Source: Allolobophora icterica (Eukaryota; Annelida; Clitellata; Crassiclitellata; Lumbricidae). From it: a stretch of DNA of 64,000 nucleotides. The notes under the pieces are model-generated. The model saw only the letters and a program-made list of their open reading frames with translations. It did not search any database and was not told where the DNA came from. Location of the stretch: NCBI GenBank assembly GCA_963556255.1, contig OY744604.1:21934566-21998565 (forward strand), in the 5' to 3' direction. The position numbers and the translations under genes were made by a program. Positions 11,887 through 23,700 of the stretch are shown one piece after another. The first letter of the stretch is position 1. Every line of letters starts with the position of its first letter.

Positions 11887-12779
11887 ACATATTTTGGTGT
11901 CATTTTAGGAAACAAATATACAGTTACATCCAATCAATCGAATGAATTGCTGATTCTCTTGAATAAAACAGTGTTTGAAGATTGAATTGAAAATATTAGT
12001 GTGTAGTAAGATAAGTGTGTTTGCTTACGATTCATAAGTAACGCTCAGGAGTTTCAACCGTGGAATTCAAAGTTAGGATAGGTCTGTAATTTGCCAGGTA
12101 GCCAGAGTCAGGAAAGGTTTCTGAAGCAGAGGTGAACCAAGGCATGAGTAAAAATATAAATGCAAAGTGTCGCTTCATACTCTGACAAATTTATAATTGA
12201 TGTTAAGGTTTGAACTGAGCTTCAAACCACTTCGTTACTGGAGACGAAGCAACGGCGTCAGGAGACAACCTTTCTTAGTTGATGAAAGATAAGTTTGCGA
12301 ACATCTGTAAGAGTTGTTGGCTGAAAGTAGTCCGTGACAGTAGGTGCAGAGTTATATTAAAGGATTTGTCCAACGCAGGCAAAACGATCATTTTGAGCTT
12401 TATGCCAGTGATGATGATGAGACAGTTTAGGGATGTCTTGTGAGAGCATAAGTCTTTTATGTCTTAACTTCGTCGTTGATTCTGTTGTCGAATTCTTTGT
12501 ACTCGTTCGTTACGGTTCAGAGGAAGTAGCCTGGCCGGGATCTTCGAAGTTGTTTTGGCTGTAAACAGTTTCCTTTATGCCAGAAATTGTCTACAAAATG
12601 GTAAGAAATATAGCTGCGAGATCATGGGTAGGGAGCAATGTAACAATTTACATCCAAGGAGAACAACAAGGTGAAGAACTTTCAGCAATAGATTGGTCAA
12701 ATAGATTGGTCAAATTTGCATATTTGCCTGAGGAAACAAGTATTATCACGTTTGCACCTTAAAGCTAATATTGGTTAAA
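11887..12779. other. No gene seen
   Basis: The AT-rich sequence between two DNA elements has no recognisable coding region. The only open frame (12577-12762) has no visible motif. Confidence 0.4.
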
Positions 12780-12788
12780 ACTAATGAG

Positions 12789-13180
12789 CAGTGTTTAATC
12801 TAGACGCTATTTGGGGGGAAAGTTCCCCCAGGATTTATGTTTCCCCCAGAGGTCAGCAGTATTATAATGTAGAGACCTGTTTTGGGGAAGAAATCCCCCA
12901 CCCGGATACATGTTGCTCCCCCAGAGACGAGTAATAAAAGAATAAAATAACAGTATAAGATATATGAAAGTTTTGAAAGTGGGATGAATTACTAAAAAAA
13001 GGTCATCAACTTTTTTTCAAGATGAAATGCCAACTTTTCAAGATGAAATTCCTAAACTCCTAACTTTTTTGGACGTTGGAACACGGATGAAATTTCTCCC
13101 AAGAAAGGTCGCCGTTGTTGGTCCGCCCGACAAACCTTGTTTCCCCCTCAGAAGAGGGGGACTAGATTGAACACACACTG
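12789..13180. mobile_element. MITE with 9-bp TSD
   Basis: The termini are CAGTGTTTAATCTAGACGC on the left and, inverted, CAGTGTGTGTTCAATCTAGT on the right. The direct flanking repeat is ACTAATGAG at 12780-12788 and 13181-13189. The interior contains several runs of CCCCC or GGGGG and no ORF. The 9-bp TSD and CAGTG ends leave the superfamily (Mutator-like or hAT-like) open. Confidence 0.75.
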
Positions 13181-13189
13181 ACTAATGAG

Positions 13190-14278
13190 CCGATGGAAGA
13201 CGAGAGTGGCGTCATCAACGCTCCGCGCGTGTGTTTCTTCGCGTAATACAATCACAATTTTACGGCATATAATAATCTTTTGCATGTTATTCAATTGACA
13301 CATAATCGAATTTTGGTCAGCTGCAATTCAGTTTAAAGTCCTAAGAACAGAGTCTGTTTAGTGCATGCAAATAGAGGCATCGTGCACAGATTCACTCATC
13401 AGAAATACATTCGGTGTGAGAAAGATAAATAATTCAAGTGATCAGATGAGTGTTCCAAGCATAATTATTATAGCTAGACTTTCTTTATTAAAGAACTTTT
13501 TCAACTTCACATCTTTTTCTTTGCGCAGATACGCAGATACATGGAACACGAAGTTCAACGTCCCTTTAGTGTCTATGCTGTGAAATTTTGAATGTATATA
13601 TATATACACACACACATACATACATACATACATACATCCCTCACTGCCTCCATCTCTCCCTCCCTCCCCGGCATCACTCCCTCAATATGGCCCACGATCT
13701 GATCTGAAGATATGGGAGGAGAAACAAAGACGAGGCGAAACAGAGACAACATCAAAGTACTCATCAGTATGATCTGAATAAACAATGACAACGACAACGT
13801 GTTCAGTCTCTCTGTCTGTCTGTCTCTCTGTCTCTGTCTCTGTCTCTCTGTCTGTCTGTCTGTCTCTCTCTCTCTGTCGATCAATATCTAGCGGTGGTCA
13901 TTCAACATCCGCTACACAATAACTATTATTTAATTGACAGAGCGACTGTCTTCTGCTTCGCGTCAATTGCCTTCACAAAACAGTTTTAAATGAACGAGTA
14001 TGTTTCAATCTGTTGCTTGATGTAGCCTGCTCTCTTGATATAAAATAAAACTGAAATGTTTTAATTCAAAATATCTTCGTATCATATAGTTAGTCTAACT
14101 AGTCTTCTCAGTGTAGCTGACTTTTGCGGGATACACGACTACGAAAATTGATACTGCTTTTTCATTGGCCGTGTTCTATGGAGGCCTTAGAAACGATACG
14201 TTTATTCATAAAAATAGCAAAACTTTTTATGTACATCGACAATAAGCGCACTTTGTTTTCTGAACTTGCAAGACGTTC
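13190..14278. other. Intergenic with microsatellites
   Basis: No gene seen. Contents: TA/CATA repeats at about 13594-13638, a CT-rich tract (CTCCCTCC) to 13675, and a TCTG/TCTC microsatellite at about 13807-13876. A diverged copy of the 5043-5200 repeat lies at about 14010-14130. Confidence 0.6.
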
Positions 14279-14590
14279 ATGATAATGTGCACTTCTCTAC
14301 TGATCATGGCACTGTATCTGTTGAACAACGTTTCATCGTTGATAATCGTCAATGCTTTGAAAGGCTATGGAACTGCGACGGATGCAAAAAAATTGTTGCA
14401 GCTCAATATCACCCCGAAGATACTCACGCTAGATATCATGAGTCAGGCTTTACCAACCCCCGCAGACAGAAAGACTGCTACAGAAACAATTGTGCATTGT
14501 GAAGAAAGCGCAGAAGACGTCGTGTTGAACCCCAACTACTATTGGCAACAGCCAGATAACATTTACAACTCTGTTCCCTTATGCATCTGA
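14279..14590 (+). CDS. Putative small secreted protein
   Basis: The 103-aa frame begins with a hydrophobic, signal-like segment (MIMCTSLLIMALYLLNN). It continues with a polar mature part ending in NPNYYWQQPDNIYNSVPLCI and holds few cysteines. An AATAAA signal follows at 14700, about 110 bp after the stop, which supports a 3' end here. No family is recognised. A second overlapping frame (14266-14502) is richer in Cys, and the TTGCAAG just upstream could be a splice acceptor. The true reading frame and gene extent are therefore uncertain. Confidence 0.35.
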   Translation: MIMCTSLLIMALYLLNNVSSLIIVNALKGYGTATDAKKLLQLNITPKILTLDIMSQALPTPADRKTATETIVHCEESAEDVVLNPNYYWQQPDNIYNSVPLCI

Positions 14591-15607
14591 CTGTGCTGAG
14601 AATGTTTTAAAATCGGCTTTAAATTTTGATTACTAAAAATTTTAAAATTTAGTTTTTATATGTAGGTTTCAATTTAAAATTGATGTGTTTGACAAATGCA
14701 ATAAAACACTTGCTTAGTGTATATTTTCATTAAACCTAATGCACATCACCGATTACCAGCGTAGCACCATGCTGTCTCTTCGGAATGACCTCCCCGAATT
14801 TTGACCTGACACCGGAATGGACTAGGCCTATGAAGATTTTTCGTTTTCTTCGTCGCACTACAACAACGAGTCTTTCAACGAAAATAAACTTGACTATTTA
14901 TATCAAACGAACTAGCGAATCAAATGACACTGTCTGTTCTAAGATACACACTTTATCTACTTTACATAATTATACTCAGTCTGTCGAGAGGTAAACATGA
15001 GACCTTCGTTCTCCGTCCGTTGAGAATTGAACTTCTAATTCTCTAACTCTACCAAAGCTAAACATCGACTGCCTAAATATCCCTATGTCCCCACAGCACC
15101 ACACTTCCGGTGAAGCCCATTCAGCCATTGGTCACAGTCAACCAAAGAGCAATTTGGCGCTCTCTCTCTCTTATGCGCCTAATTTCAGGTGCAAAGGGCC
15201 TAAGCGCTTATTAAGGGCCCAACCAATACCAATACTAAGCGCAATTCGTCACACAAGGCAGCCTGGCTATAGCGGAATTGATTTGATATAGCGACGGTGA
15301 ACAAACTGGTCTCACTAACATGGCTTTTGTGTGGGGTTGAGAAATTGCGAAGACTTACATTTACATTTAGGCCTACAATCGATCGCAACATTTTTCGTTG
15401 TAAAACGATTTAAAATCCCTGCTAAACATCTTTTTAAAGTTCGAGTATTGCTTGAAAGCATGGGCGTCGTAAGTAAATATGATTGAAGTCTATTATCTAG
15501 CTACATACAAAGTCCACGTATCAATAAACCACGGGAAGAATTGACGATACAATAATTTAACCTGAAATTTACGAATACGATATATTCTTAAATTTGTTTA
15601 TTTGCAG
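14591..15607. other. Flank of propeller copy 2
   Basis: It contains the AATAAA at 14700-14705. Around 15160-15245 there is a GCGCCTAATTTC...GCGCTTATTAAGGGCCC segment resembling SINE/LINE tails. No signal-peptide exon matching exon 1 of copy 1 was found upstream of 15608. Confidence 0.4.
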
Positions 15608-16533
15608 TCTACGTTAATTTCTTGAAGACTTGGGATGCTCCGTTATGTGTCGTGTCTGATATTAAGAGACTTAAAAGTCGTTATACATCAGATCTTACAC
15701 ATATTTATGTTCTGTGTAGGCTACAATGGAACGGGAAGGTCGTTCCATCAAGTCGATCCGTATCTACGAAGATACCACTTCATTTGGTCTTGTTATGCTA
15801 ATTCCGATGGAGGAAATTCGAAATCCACGTGATTTTGGATTTGGTGTAATGGCAAAACATCTTTACGTTGCTGATGTGGATCTATTCTGCGTCTGGAAGA
15901 TTACATTAGACGACCTTAAAGTGACGAAATGGTTATCTGACGTTGGTTCTTAGGCCTACTTCACTTTGTCTATTTCCAATGATGATGAAGTGTTGTTACT
16001 GCGGCACGATGTTCTTGAGATCTATGGATCAGACGCCGTTCTCAGACGTAGTATCACGTTTTCAAGTAACTTCGATTACTTATTCGAGGCGATTCCAAAA
16101 CCCAACGAACAATTCATAATTGTACATGAACCTAACGCTACAGGGACAGAATTCTTGGTCGTGGCATTTAGTCTAGTGGCAGCTAATGGACAAATACTCA
16201 GCCAAGATAATCTTACAGCCAAATTCTCAGAGAGTGGTGCGTTATGCTGGCGTTTAGATTCTGACTCTCATCAGGTGAATAAGACTACTTGCTTAATGGA
16301 AAATCCTAAAATTAGTAGGTTTACGTTTCATGACATTTATATGTTTGTTGAAGGAGAAGTGATTATTTTTACAGCAATTACGAAACGGTAACACGAAAAG
16401 AGTTATGATAGACGTACAGCTAAAATTTGGAAAAGAGAGCGAAGAAAATAAATTTGCTTATCGAACACCTGCAACAGTGCCACCGGTGGTTCCACCGTTT
16501 CCTGTGTATAGACCACGGTATGCAGAACGGTAG
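15608..16533 (+). pseudogene. Secreted propeller-like gene, copy 2 (broken)
   Basis: This aligns along its length with exon 2 of the gene at 2696-9140 and starts after the same kind of acceptor (TTTGCAG, then TCTACGT). Three lesions are visible. A 5-bp insertion makes TAGGCTA at 15717-15723. A 6-bp insertion makes TAGGCCTA at 15951-15958 and creates an in-frame TAG. A frame change near 16385 means the ancestral tail (VPPVVPPFPVYRPRY) is read in another frame up to the stop at 16531. Apart from these, the sequence remains close to copy 1, so inactivation looks recent. No exon 1 was identified. RNA editing or micro-intron removal of the motifs is conceivable but unproven. Confidence 0.75.
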
Positions 16534-17048
16534 CCTATTCAGTTGCCTAACGATTAAAGATTCGAGTCTGCTGAACTAACACCATGTATGACCCTTGCGC
16601 TGGCATTAGTCTCGCACCTGAAGTTCAGGTGTATTGATAATGCACGTAATAAATATATTGATTAATTAAGAAATACGTGAAACAATACAAATTTGCAGCT
16701 CTCATATTAGACTGAAGTACTTAAATGATTAAAATTAACAAATGAGGTGATGATGTAAATGGTTCTTTGACCAAAAGTTGTTCCATGGTTTTGGTTATAA
16801 TGCCAACGGACTACCTATGGAATGCATGTCCGAACCTGCTGTGTTCACTACGTGTAAACACTCTGACAAGTTTTTTTTATACCTATGCATCTGTCAACAG
16901 AGGATAGAATTTCGACCGGCGGCGAGAGGTGACAGGTAAGCTGTATGTGATGCGTTGCAAGTCAGAACCTCCGCAACGATGCCCTTAGTCGATAGTCTAA
17001 GGAAAGAAAGTGGGTAGGTCTAAATGCAAAGTGTAGCCTAATTACGTG
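16534..17048. other. 3' flank of copy 2, duplicated
   Basis: No gene seen. About 16760-17010 corresponds to 9700-9960 downstream of copy 1. Two TAGGCCTA-like motifs (TAGGTCTA and TAGCCTA) lie at about 17010-17042. Confidence 0.5.
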
Positions 17049-17052
17049 TATA

Positions 17053-19423
17053 TGTTACAGGCAATTCGTAAAACCAGGGATTTTGTAAAATGCCTGAAAA
17101 TGTTAGGCAATTTGTAAAATCCCTGATTCACTCAGGCACTTTACAAAATCCCTGAAAAAACCAGGGATTTTGTAAAATCCCTGAAATCAGACGACGAAAA
17201 TTTGACAGATTGCCTGAAATGAAAATCACGAACATAATCGAAGTTTATTATGCAAACAAACCCTATTTTCAAAGGTTTATCATTTTTATATGGTAGGCCC
17301 TATTTCATTTAACCCTCAGGCTACCAAGGTTTTTTTGTGACATCGGCTACCAAGGGGGGGGTGGTTACCACCCCCCCGGAATTTCGTGTTTGGTTTCAAA
17401 TATCATATCATGTAATACATCATTTGATTCATCATTCATTTCTGAAAAGAATGGTATATTTAGTTGTAAAATATATGAATGCATCTCGAAATTATATAGT
17501 TTTTAACAAAGGCACCGGTCCATTTAACGATATCTGATATTATCCCACACAATTTGTACTATTTGGATAAAAAAATATAAATGATGTGGGTTTTGAAAAT
17601 GAACTATGTATCCAAGAATATTCTAAATATAATGAGACTTAATTTTCAACAATACAAACTATTTCAAAGTCTGTTTTAGTTACAGGCAGAACCTAAAGGC
17701 GTGCAGCTATATCAACATGAAACAAGAAATTATGTAATTTTTCCCAGCAGCCATATACGTCAGTGGTCCTTGCAGTTATTGCAAGTTACTTCCATTGTTT
17801 TGTGCGAATGCTTCCTGCAAACCGGCTTCTTGAACACTTCACAGCACTGCTTTACTCTGTTAGCATGCTTCTTTGACTGTTTATAGCCCTTCCCCATACC
17901 CAACCATATCGGTTTACGTTGTGATGTTGCATTAGTGATTTTCACACTGATAAAGCGTATTATTATTTATTATGATCACTTCCGGTTATCAAAAGACAAA
18001 TAACTAAGCAAGCAAATATAGCCCTACATACCCTCTAAAGATTGGCATAGTTGTTTCTCTTCCAGGAAGAATAATGAGTACCTTTATAGTCGACAACAGC
18101 TAACAGCTGACGAGAGAAATTCCTGATTCCATAGGTGGTACCTAGGCTATATCGGGTATAACTTTTTTATGGCGTGGGATATCATCACGACTTTTACCTC
18201 AAAATGTGTGGAAATGGACCCCCTACAGCTACCTAAAATGTCAAAATTATATTCCATGTGCTGCAAAAAATTTTCCAGAAAAACGTAGGGGGGGGTGGTA
18301 ACCACCCCCCCTTGGTAGCCCGAGGGTTAAAGTTCAGTTCTCAAGTTGTAAAACCAGGGATTTTGTGAAATGCCTGAATGCTTATTATGCAAACAAGCCA
18401 TATTTTAAAAGGATTAAAATTTTTAGATGGTATTTATTTTAAGTTCAGTTCTTGGAAGGTACAGCAATTTTCTGTTTTCACAAAACATACCCGAATGACA
18501 TCGATTGTTGCACTCGATTTATTAATTTTTAATTGACAGATTAATTTTATAATTGACCTAACCAAAGGAAAACCGGAAATGAAATAGTGCTGGCTGGGTT
18601 TTAATTTATAGCCAGGGTAGGCCTACTCGTCAGCCAGTCGTAGATATTTCGGTCAACTTTTAATTGCTGCGACGGCACATCAAAGAATTATAAGGAAATA
18701 GATAATCAAAGTTCATTGGGCGCTGCAAGACAAATAGGTGCAATTTTGTAAAGGAAAGGTGAAGTTGTCGAGCGGTAGGCCTATTGTTAATTAATTTGTA
18801 AGGTATCAATAACTTCAATCATCCTGTAACTTCAAAGTTCGCTGGACGCTGCAGAACAAATAGGTGCACATTTTTCAAAGGGAAAGTGAAGTTGTCGAGC
18901 CGGATTAACACCGGATTGTTAATCTGGCTCGACAACTTCACTTTCTCATGAAAAATTACTCTATCAATTAATAATTAATAAGTCAGGTGCAACAGTCGAT
19001 GTCATTTTATTATGTCGTGTGAAAACATAAAAACTGCTTTTGACAACTGAACTTAAAATATATGGTCATACATGTACAAATGTTAATCCTTTAAAAATAA
19101 GGTTTGTGTGCATAATAAACTTTCAGGCATTTTGCAAAATCCCTGGTTTTACAACTTGAGGACTGAACGTTAAATGAAATACCATCTAAAAATGACAAAC
19201 CTTTGAAAAAATAGGGCTTATTTGCATATAAACTTCGATTATGTTCGTCATTTTCATTTCAGGCAATCTGTCAAATTTTCGTCTTCTGATTTCAGGGATT
19301 TTACAAAATCCATGGTTTTTTCAGGGATTTTGTAAAGTGCCTGAGTGAATCAGGGATTTTACAAATTACCTAAAAATTTCAGGCATTTTACAAAATCCCT
19401 GGTTTTACGAATTGCCTGTAACA
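17053..19423. mobile_element. Fold-back element A, Ginger-like ends
   Basis: The 2371-bp element has ends TGTTACAGGCAATTCG and the inverse CGAATTGCCTGTAACA, flanked by TATA on both sides (17049-17052, 19424-19427). Without the nested insertion, each arm is about 440-470 bp and near-palindromic. Each arm starts with a cluster of short palindromes built as CAGGGATTTTGTAAAATCCC. The centre (about 18540-18985) carries a 68-bp direct repeat (18707-18774, 18832-18900) plus a short inverted copy at 18925. No ORF is present, so it is non-autonomous. The TGTNR-type end and 4-bp flank fit Ginger-type transposons (inferred). It is related to the element at 47378-48633. Confidence 0.82.
17313..18326. mobile_element. 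TTAA-flanked piggyBac-like MITE nested in element A
   Basis: The 1014-bp element is bounded by TTAA at 17309-17312 and 18327-18330. Its inverted ends are CCCTCAGGCTACCAAGG and CCCTCGGGCTACCAAGG (16 of 17 match). Just inside each end lies a perfect G-run/TGGTTACCA/C-run hairpin. The opposite arm of element A has the uninterrupted site (ATTTCATTTAACGTTC), which proves that this is an insertion at TTAA. No transposase ORF was found. Confidence 0.9.
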
Positions 19424-19427
19424 TATA

Positions 19428-20745
19428 CATGTACACGCTACCGTACGGTCTTCAATTGATCGGCTGTGATATCCGGTATGAGATCCTTAACCACCGCTGT
19501 CCATTGAATGGGGACGTGAGTCTCCTCCTAGTCACATTATGGAATATGGGGTCTTTATCTAATGTGAATATGGCTGTAAATGAATCCTTTCTTAGTCACC
19601 GTAGCCTGAGATTCATACAACGCATGCATACATTTATGAAGCTTTGATTTTTTAAAATGTAATTGTTCTGTAAAATGCAAAGCTTCTGTTAGAGGCATTT
19701 TTGTTCCTGCTAGGACTCGCTACTGAACAAAAACTTCTTAGTTTTCATCTTGATTGCCTTATCGCCTGGTATTGGCTTATATAAACATCCAACTAATGCA
19801 GATGTGTTCCTAATTTGAGTAGCCTATGTGTAGATCTATATCACATTTGCCTATAGGCCTAAGCCTGCAACTATGGTGTGATAGTATTAGTAGTTTGCCG
19901 AGATAAATCTCTTGGATAAAATATCCACTTTTTTGATGCAAGTAATCAAAAACGACTTGACATTACTCAAACGCTCTTACTGAGCGGTGTAGACTACATT
20001 TTAGCCTCAGAATTCCTCATAGCATCTGTGACAACGAGAAACCCTATAGCAACAGATTTAATGTGGGTGTCGTAGGTCACGGGGCTTCTCTCCTAAACCA
20101 ACTCGTTTTGAATCATTTATTATAATTTGAGCACATTTTGACAACACATTTTGGTGTTGTTTTTGAAACAGAGCTATCTTAAATCATTCAAAAGAGCAGG
20201 TACTGATCGACTGAAAAGAGATACCCTAAAACGTTATATCGAATCTACACAAAGATCAACAGTGATGATATTCGCCTCTAGGGGTCTGGAATTTAGGACC
20301 TCCGCCAGCTACGCCAGTGCTACCGTTTAGGAGACTTTCAAAAGGAAACATTTCAGATTACACGCTTACTTACTTTAAAGGTATTCAAAGGTCTTCAGAT
20401 GATAAAACGGAGACCGTGTTTCTATTAATAAGTTCTGGAACAGAATGACTAGTGGCCTAGGCTGACGTTTACCGTTCTCGATTTTTCAAAATATAATTTC
20501 TTACATGCGTAGGCCTATGTCCTTTAAATAGTGTTCGGCCTACTGCTTAGAAACGCAGGATTTTAGATTGCCGAGCAAAGCAGAGTATAGGCCTACAGCG
20601 ATGTTTCAAACGATAAATAAAAATTACAGTTTGTGCCTTTGGTCAATATTATGACTCAGGAAATATCCTGCATAATCAGTGAATATCCAAACGTTTTCTT
20701 CTCCGAAAAAAAGGAAAGCGAAAGTGATTTAGTCCTTCATTGATA
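19428..20745. other. Intergenic upstream of TRIM gene
   Basis: No gene recognised. A weak LINE C-terminus-like stretch occurs near 20270-20370. The 5' UTR and promoter of the TRIM gene should lie at the 3' end; no clear TATA box was seen. Three TAGGCCTA motifs occur at about 19853, 20510 and 20589. Confidence 0.4.
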
Positions 20746-23700
20746 ATGGCGGCGAAAGAGGTTAATCTTAAGGAAGTGGAGAAAGAGTTGAAGGATTTGA
20801 CAGAATGTTGCATCTGTTTAAAGGCGTTTGACGATCCCAGAATGTTACCTTGCATTCACACGTTCTGTTTAAAATGCCTGACAGAAACTGCAGTAAAACT
20901 GCAAAAGTCTATTGGTGAGAGGTTGCCTTGTCCGCTTTGCAGAAAAGAGTTTGTCATTCCATTAGATGGCTTTTCAGGCCTGCAGAAGAATTTCTTCATT
21001 GAGAAGCTAGCTGGGATGAAGAAAATGGTTAGTTCGTCCATGTATAGGAACGTGCCTTGCGATGGGTGCATTGCAGATGAAGTCTCAAATGCCCCAAATG
21101 CTGAAGTGTATTGCGAGGATTGTAATCAAAACCTTTGCAGCTCTTGTTTGAAACAGCACATGAAATTTAAAGTAACAAGAAACCATACAGTTATTCATGT
21201 GAATTTGACGGAGGCAGAGGATTTGTCGAAGTCTTTTTCAAATAATTTTTGCGGCAAACACAAAAATCAAGAGTTGGCTATTTTCTGTTTCGATTGCAGA
21301 CTCGTTCTGTGTAGATTGTGTCTTCGGAAAGGTCATTCGCTTCACATAGGATCAAATATAGCAAAAGAAGCAGATACGTTTCGACGAGATATATCTAACA
21401 GCGCTAAAGAACTGTTTGTCTGTTTTGAGAGATTTCAAAGCTTAAGAGATCAACTGAAAGGAGAGACACAAGATTTTCTTCAAACATTGCAACGTGTAGA
21501 AAGCGAAATAGTTCAGACAGCCGATGATGTAAAGGAGCTCGTGAATTACGACATGAAGTCTTTGCTAACCGAATTGAAATCCATCAAGGAGAAACGTGCG
21601 AAGGAAGCATCGGCAGCTGATGACGAGATAGACCTGCAGCTCACGATTTTGGAGACACATTTAAATTACTGCAGATACATTACGGAGAAGGGATCACCTG
21701 CCGATATATGTCAAACTGTCTACGAACTCAAAGCAAAAACAGACGAACTAAAACTACTGAATCGCAGTCCGAAAGACTTCCAGCATCGTCATCTAAGAGT
21801 GTCTTTTATGAAGACAACACCTAAAATGTTTAATGGTAACATTGTTGGAAAAATAATAGGTTAGTTCAAAGTATATAGCCTACATAGGCCTACTTCATCA
21901 TCTGTTCGTTCCAGTTATAAGTCATGTACTAATATCGCAATCGAACTCCCGTAACGTTTCTTCAATTCATTATTGTCTTTCATGAGTTTGTTTAAAGACC
22001 TGATGTGTTTTTCACGGTGACCTCCAGATTGTCCTGTGGTTCTTTATGGTATTTCTAATTGGAAAAGAATCTCATGGTAGGCTAGAGTTAACATCATTTT
22101 AAAGTAAGTAGGCCTAATTGATGTAAGTAACATTTCAAAAAATTTCTTAATCAATATCTGTGTCACGCTAAATTCCGCCTTTATTGATTCTAGTGCAAAG
22201 CTATTAAATGTTTATAGTTTTATTGCTACTGATCTGTGACAGCATTAACGAATTCATATATCAAAACTGTGTGGACAGTTTCAATAAGTGTTGATTTTAG
22301 CAAAATTTTATTAATTCACTCTGTTAAAATAACTTTACAGAAAACATCGACTCGTCATCAAATCTAAAACAAGAATTTCACCTTGAACAAACTCGCAGCT
22401 TAGATAGCTCATTGAGTTCAGCGACTGTTGGATTAAAATTCCCCTCACATTCAAAGAATCCTGGCTCATCTTCGAGTAGTAATACAGAAATTGATAGATC
22501 CTTTTCAAGGGAAGACAATTCATCTTCTTTGTATAATAAAAAAGAAACTACTCTTGAATTTGAAAACTATTTATCTCCAGTATTGAGTGATCTGGGAGGG
22601 GATCCAGTTCATCAAAGTCTTGTACTACATAGAAAGGAACCAAATAAATGTAAGTCAGAGACGAGTGACCTACCACTTGGTTCTGAGAATGCTGCAAGAT
22701 ATTTTAAAGCACAAGATTGCCAGATGAATCAAATTTCAAATAAGGCACTTAATTCCTTATCCTTCTCCACAGTAATCGGTACAGAAGATGAAGAATACGA
22801 AGATTGCTTTTCTGATACTTCAGCAACAAATACTACAAGAATGAGTACTTCTGACGTTCCCTTAGGCGAGCCAGTCATCGAAAGTACTGAAACAAGTATA
22901 GGCCTACTACCTACCACAGAATTGATAGATCCAGTACTAATCAGAACCATCCAGACGAAGGAATGCAGAGGGATAACAGGTTTCTCAATTCTCTACGAAA
23001 AGATGTATATTGTGAGCAAAGATAGTTCGGAAGTTGAAGTATTCGACTCGATAAATTTCGAACTCATTTGCCGATCGAAGTTGAAAGGATTGGAAGCTCC
23101 GGGTGACCTGACCTCGTGCTCTAAGTTCAGGTGCATTTACATCATGGATGCTAAGCACATCGGTGATTCAAGCGAAATCCTAAAAGTCGGCGTGAATAGA
23201 AAAATTATCCATAGATGGTATGTAGGAGATTACTGTGGATGTATGTCCGTTACACGGGAATGTAACATCATTGTAGCTGCTTATGAGACTCACAGAATAT
23301 GCGAATATGAGCCAGATGGAATGCTTCTGCGCGAAATATATTTACCATTATGTGGCATACATCATCCGTTGCACGTTCTTAAACTGACAAAAGGTCGACT
23401 TTTGATCAGTTACGGTTCCGTTTTGGATCCTGATCATGGAGTATGTGTGATACATGCAGATAGCGACACTACTGATCAATGCATTGTAAAGTCATTCGGT
23501 GGAATGAAGGGACATTCAAGTAATGAGCTCGATATTCCAATCTTCCTGGCTTTGGACTCGGTTGGAGATGTGTTGGTGGCGGACAACGAAAACAACAGAG
23601 TGCTGCTGCTGAGCTCATGTCTGCAGTTCAAAACTCGACTTTTATCCTACGGAGATGGTTTGCGACATCCGTACAGGCTGCACGTCGACCACACGGGGAA

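Noticed and set aside
14266..14502. Cys-rich alternative frame over the small ORF
   Set aside because: It has no signal peptide or homology. It is kept only as an alternative in the entry for 14279-14590.
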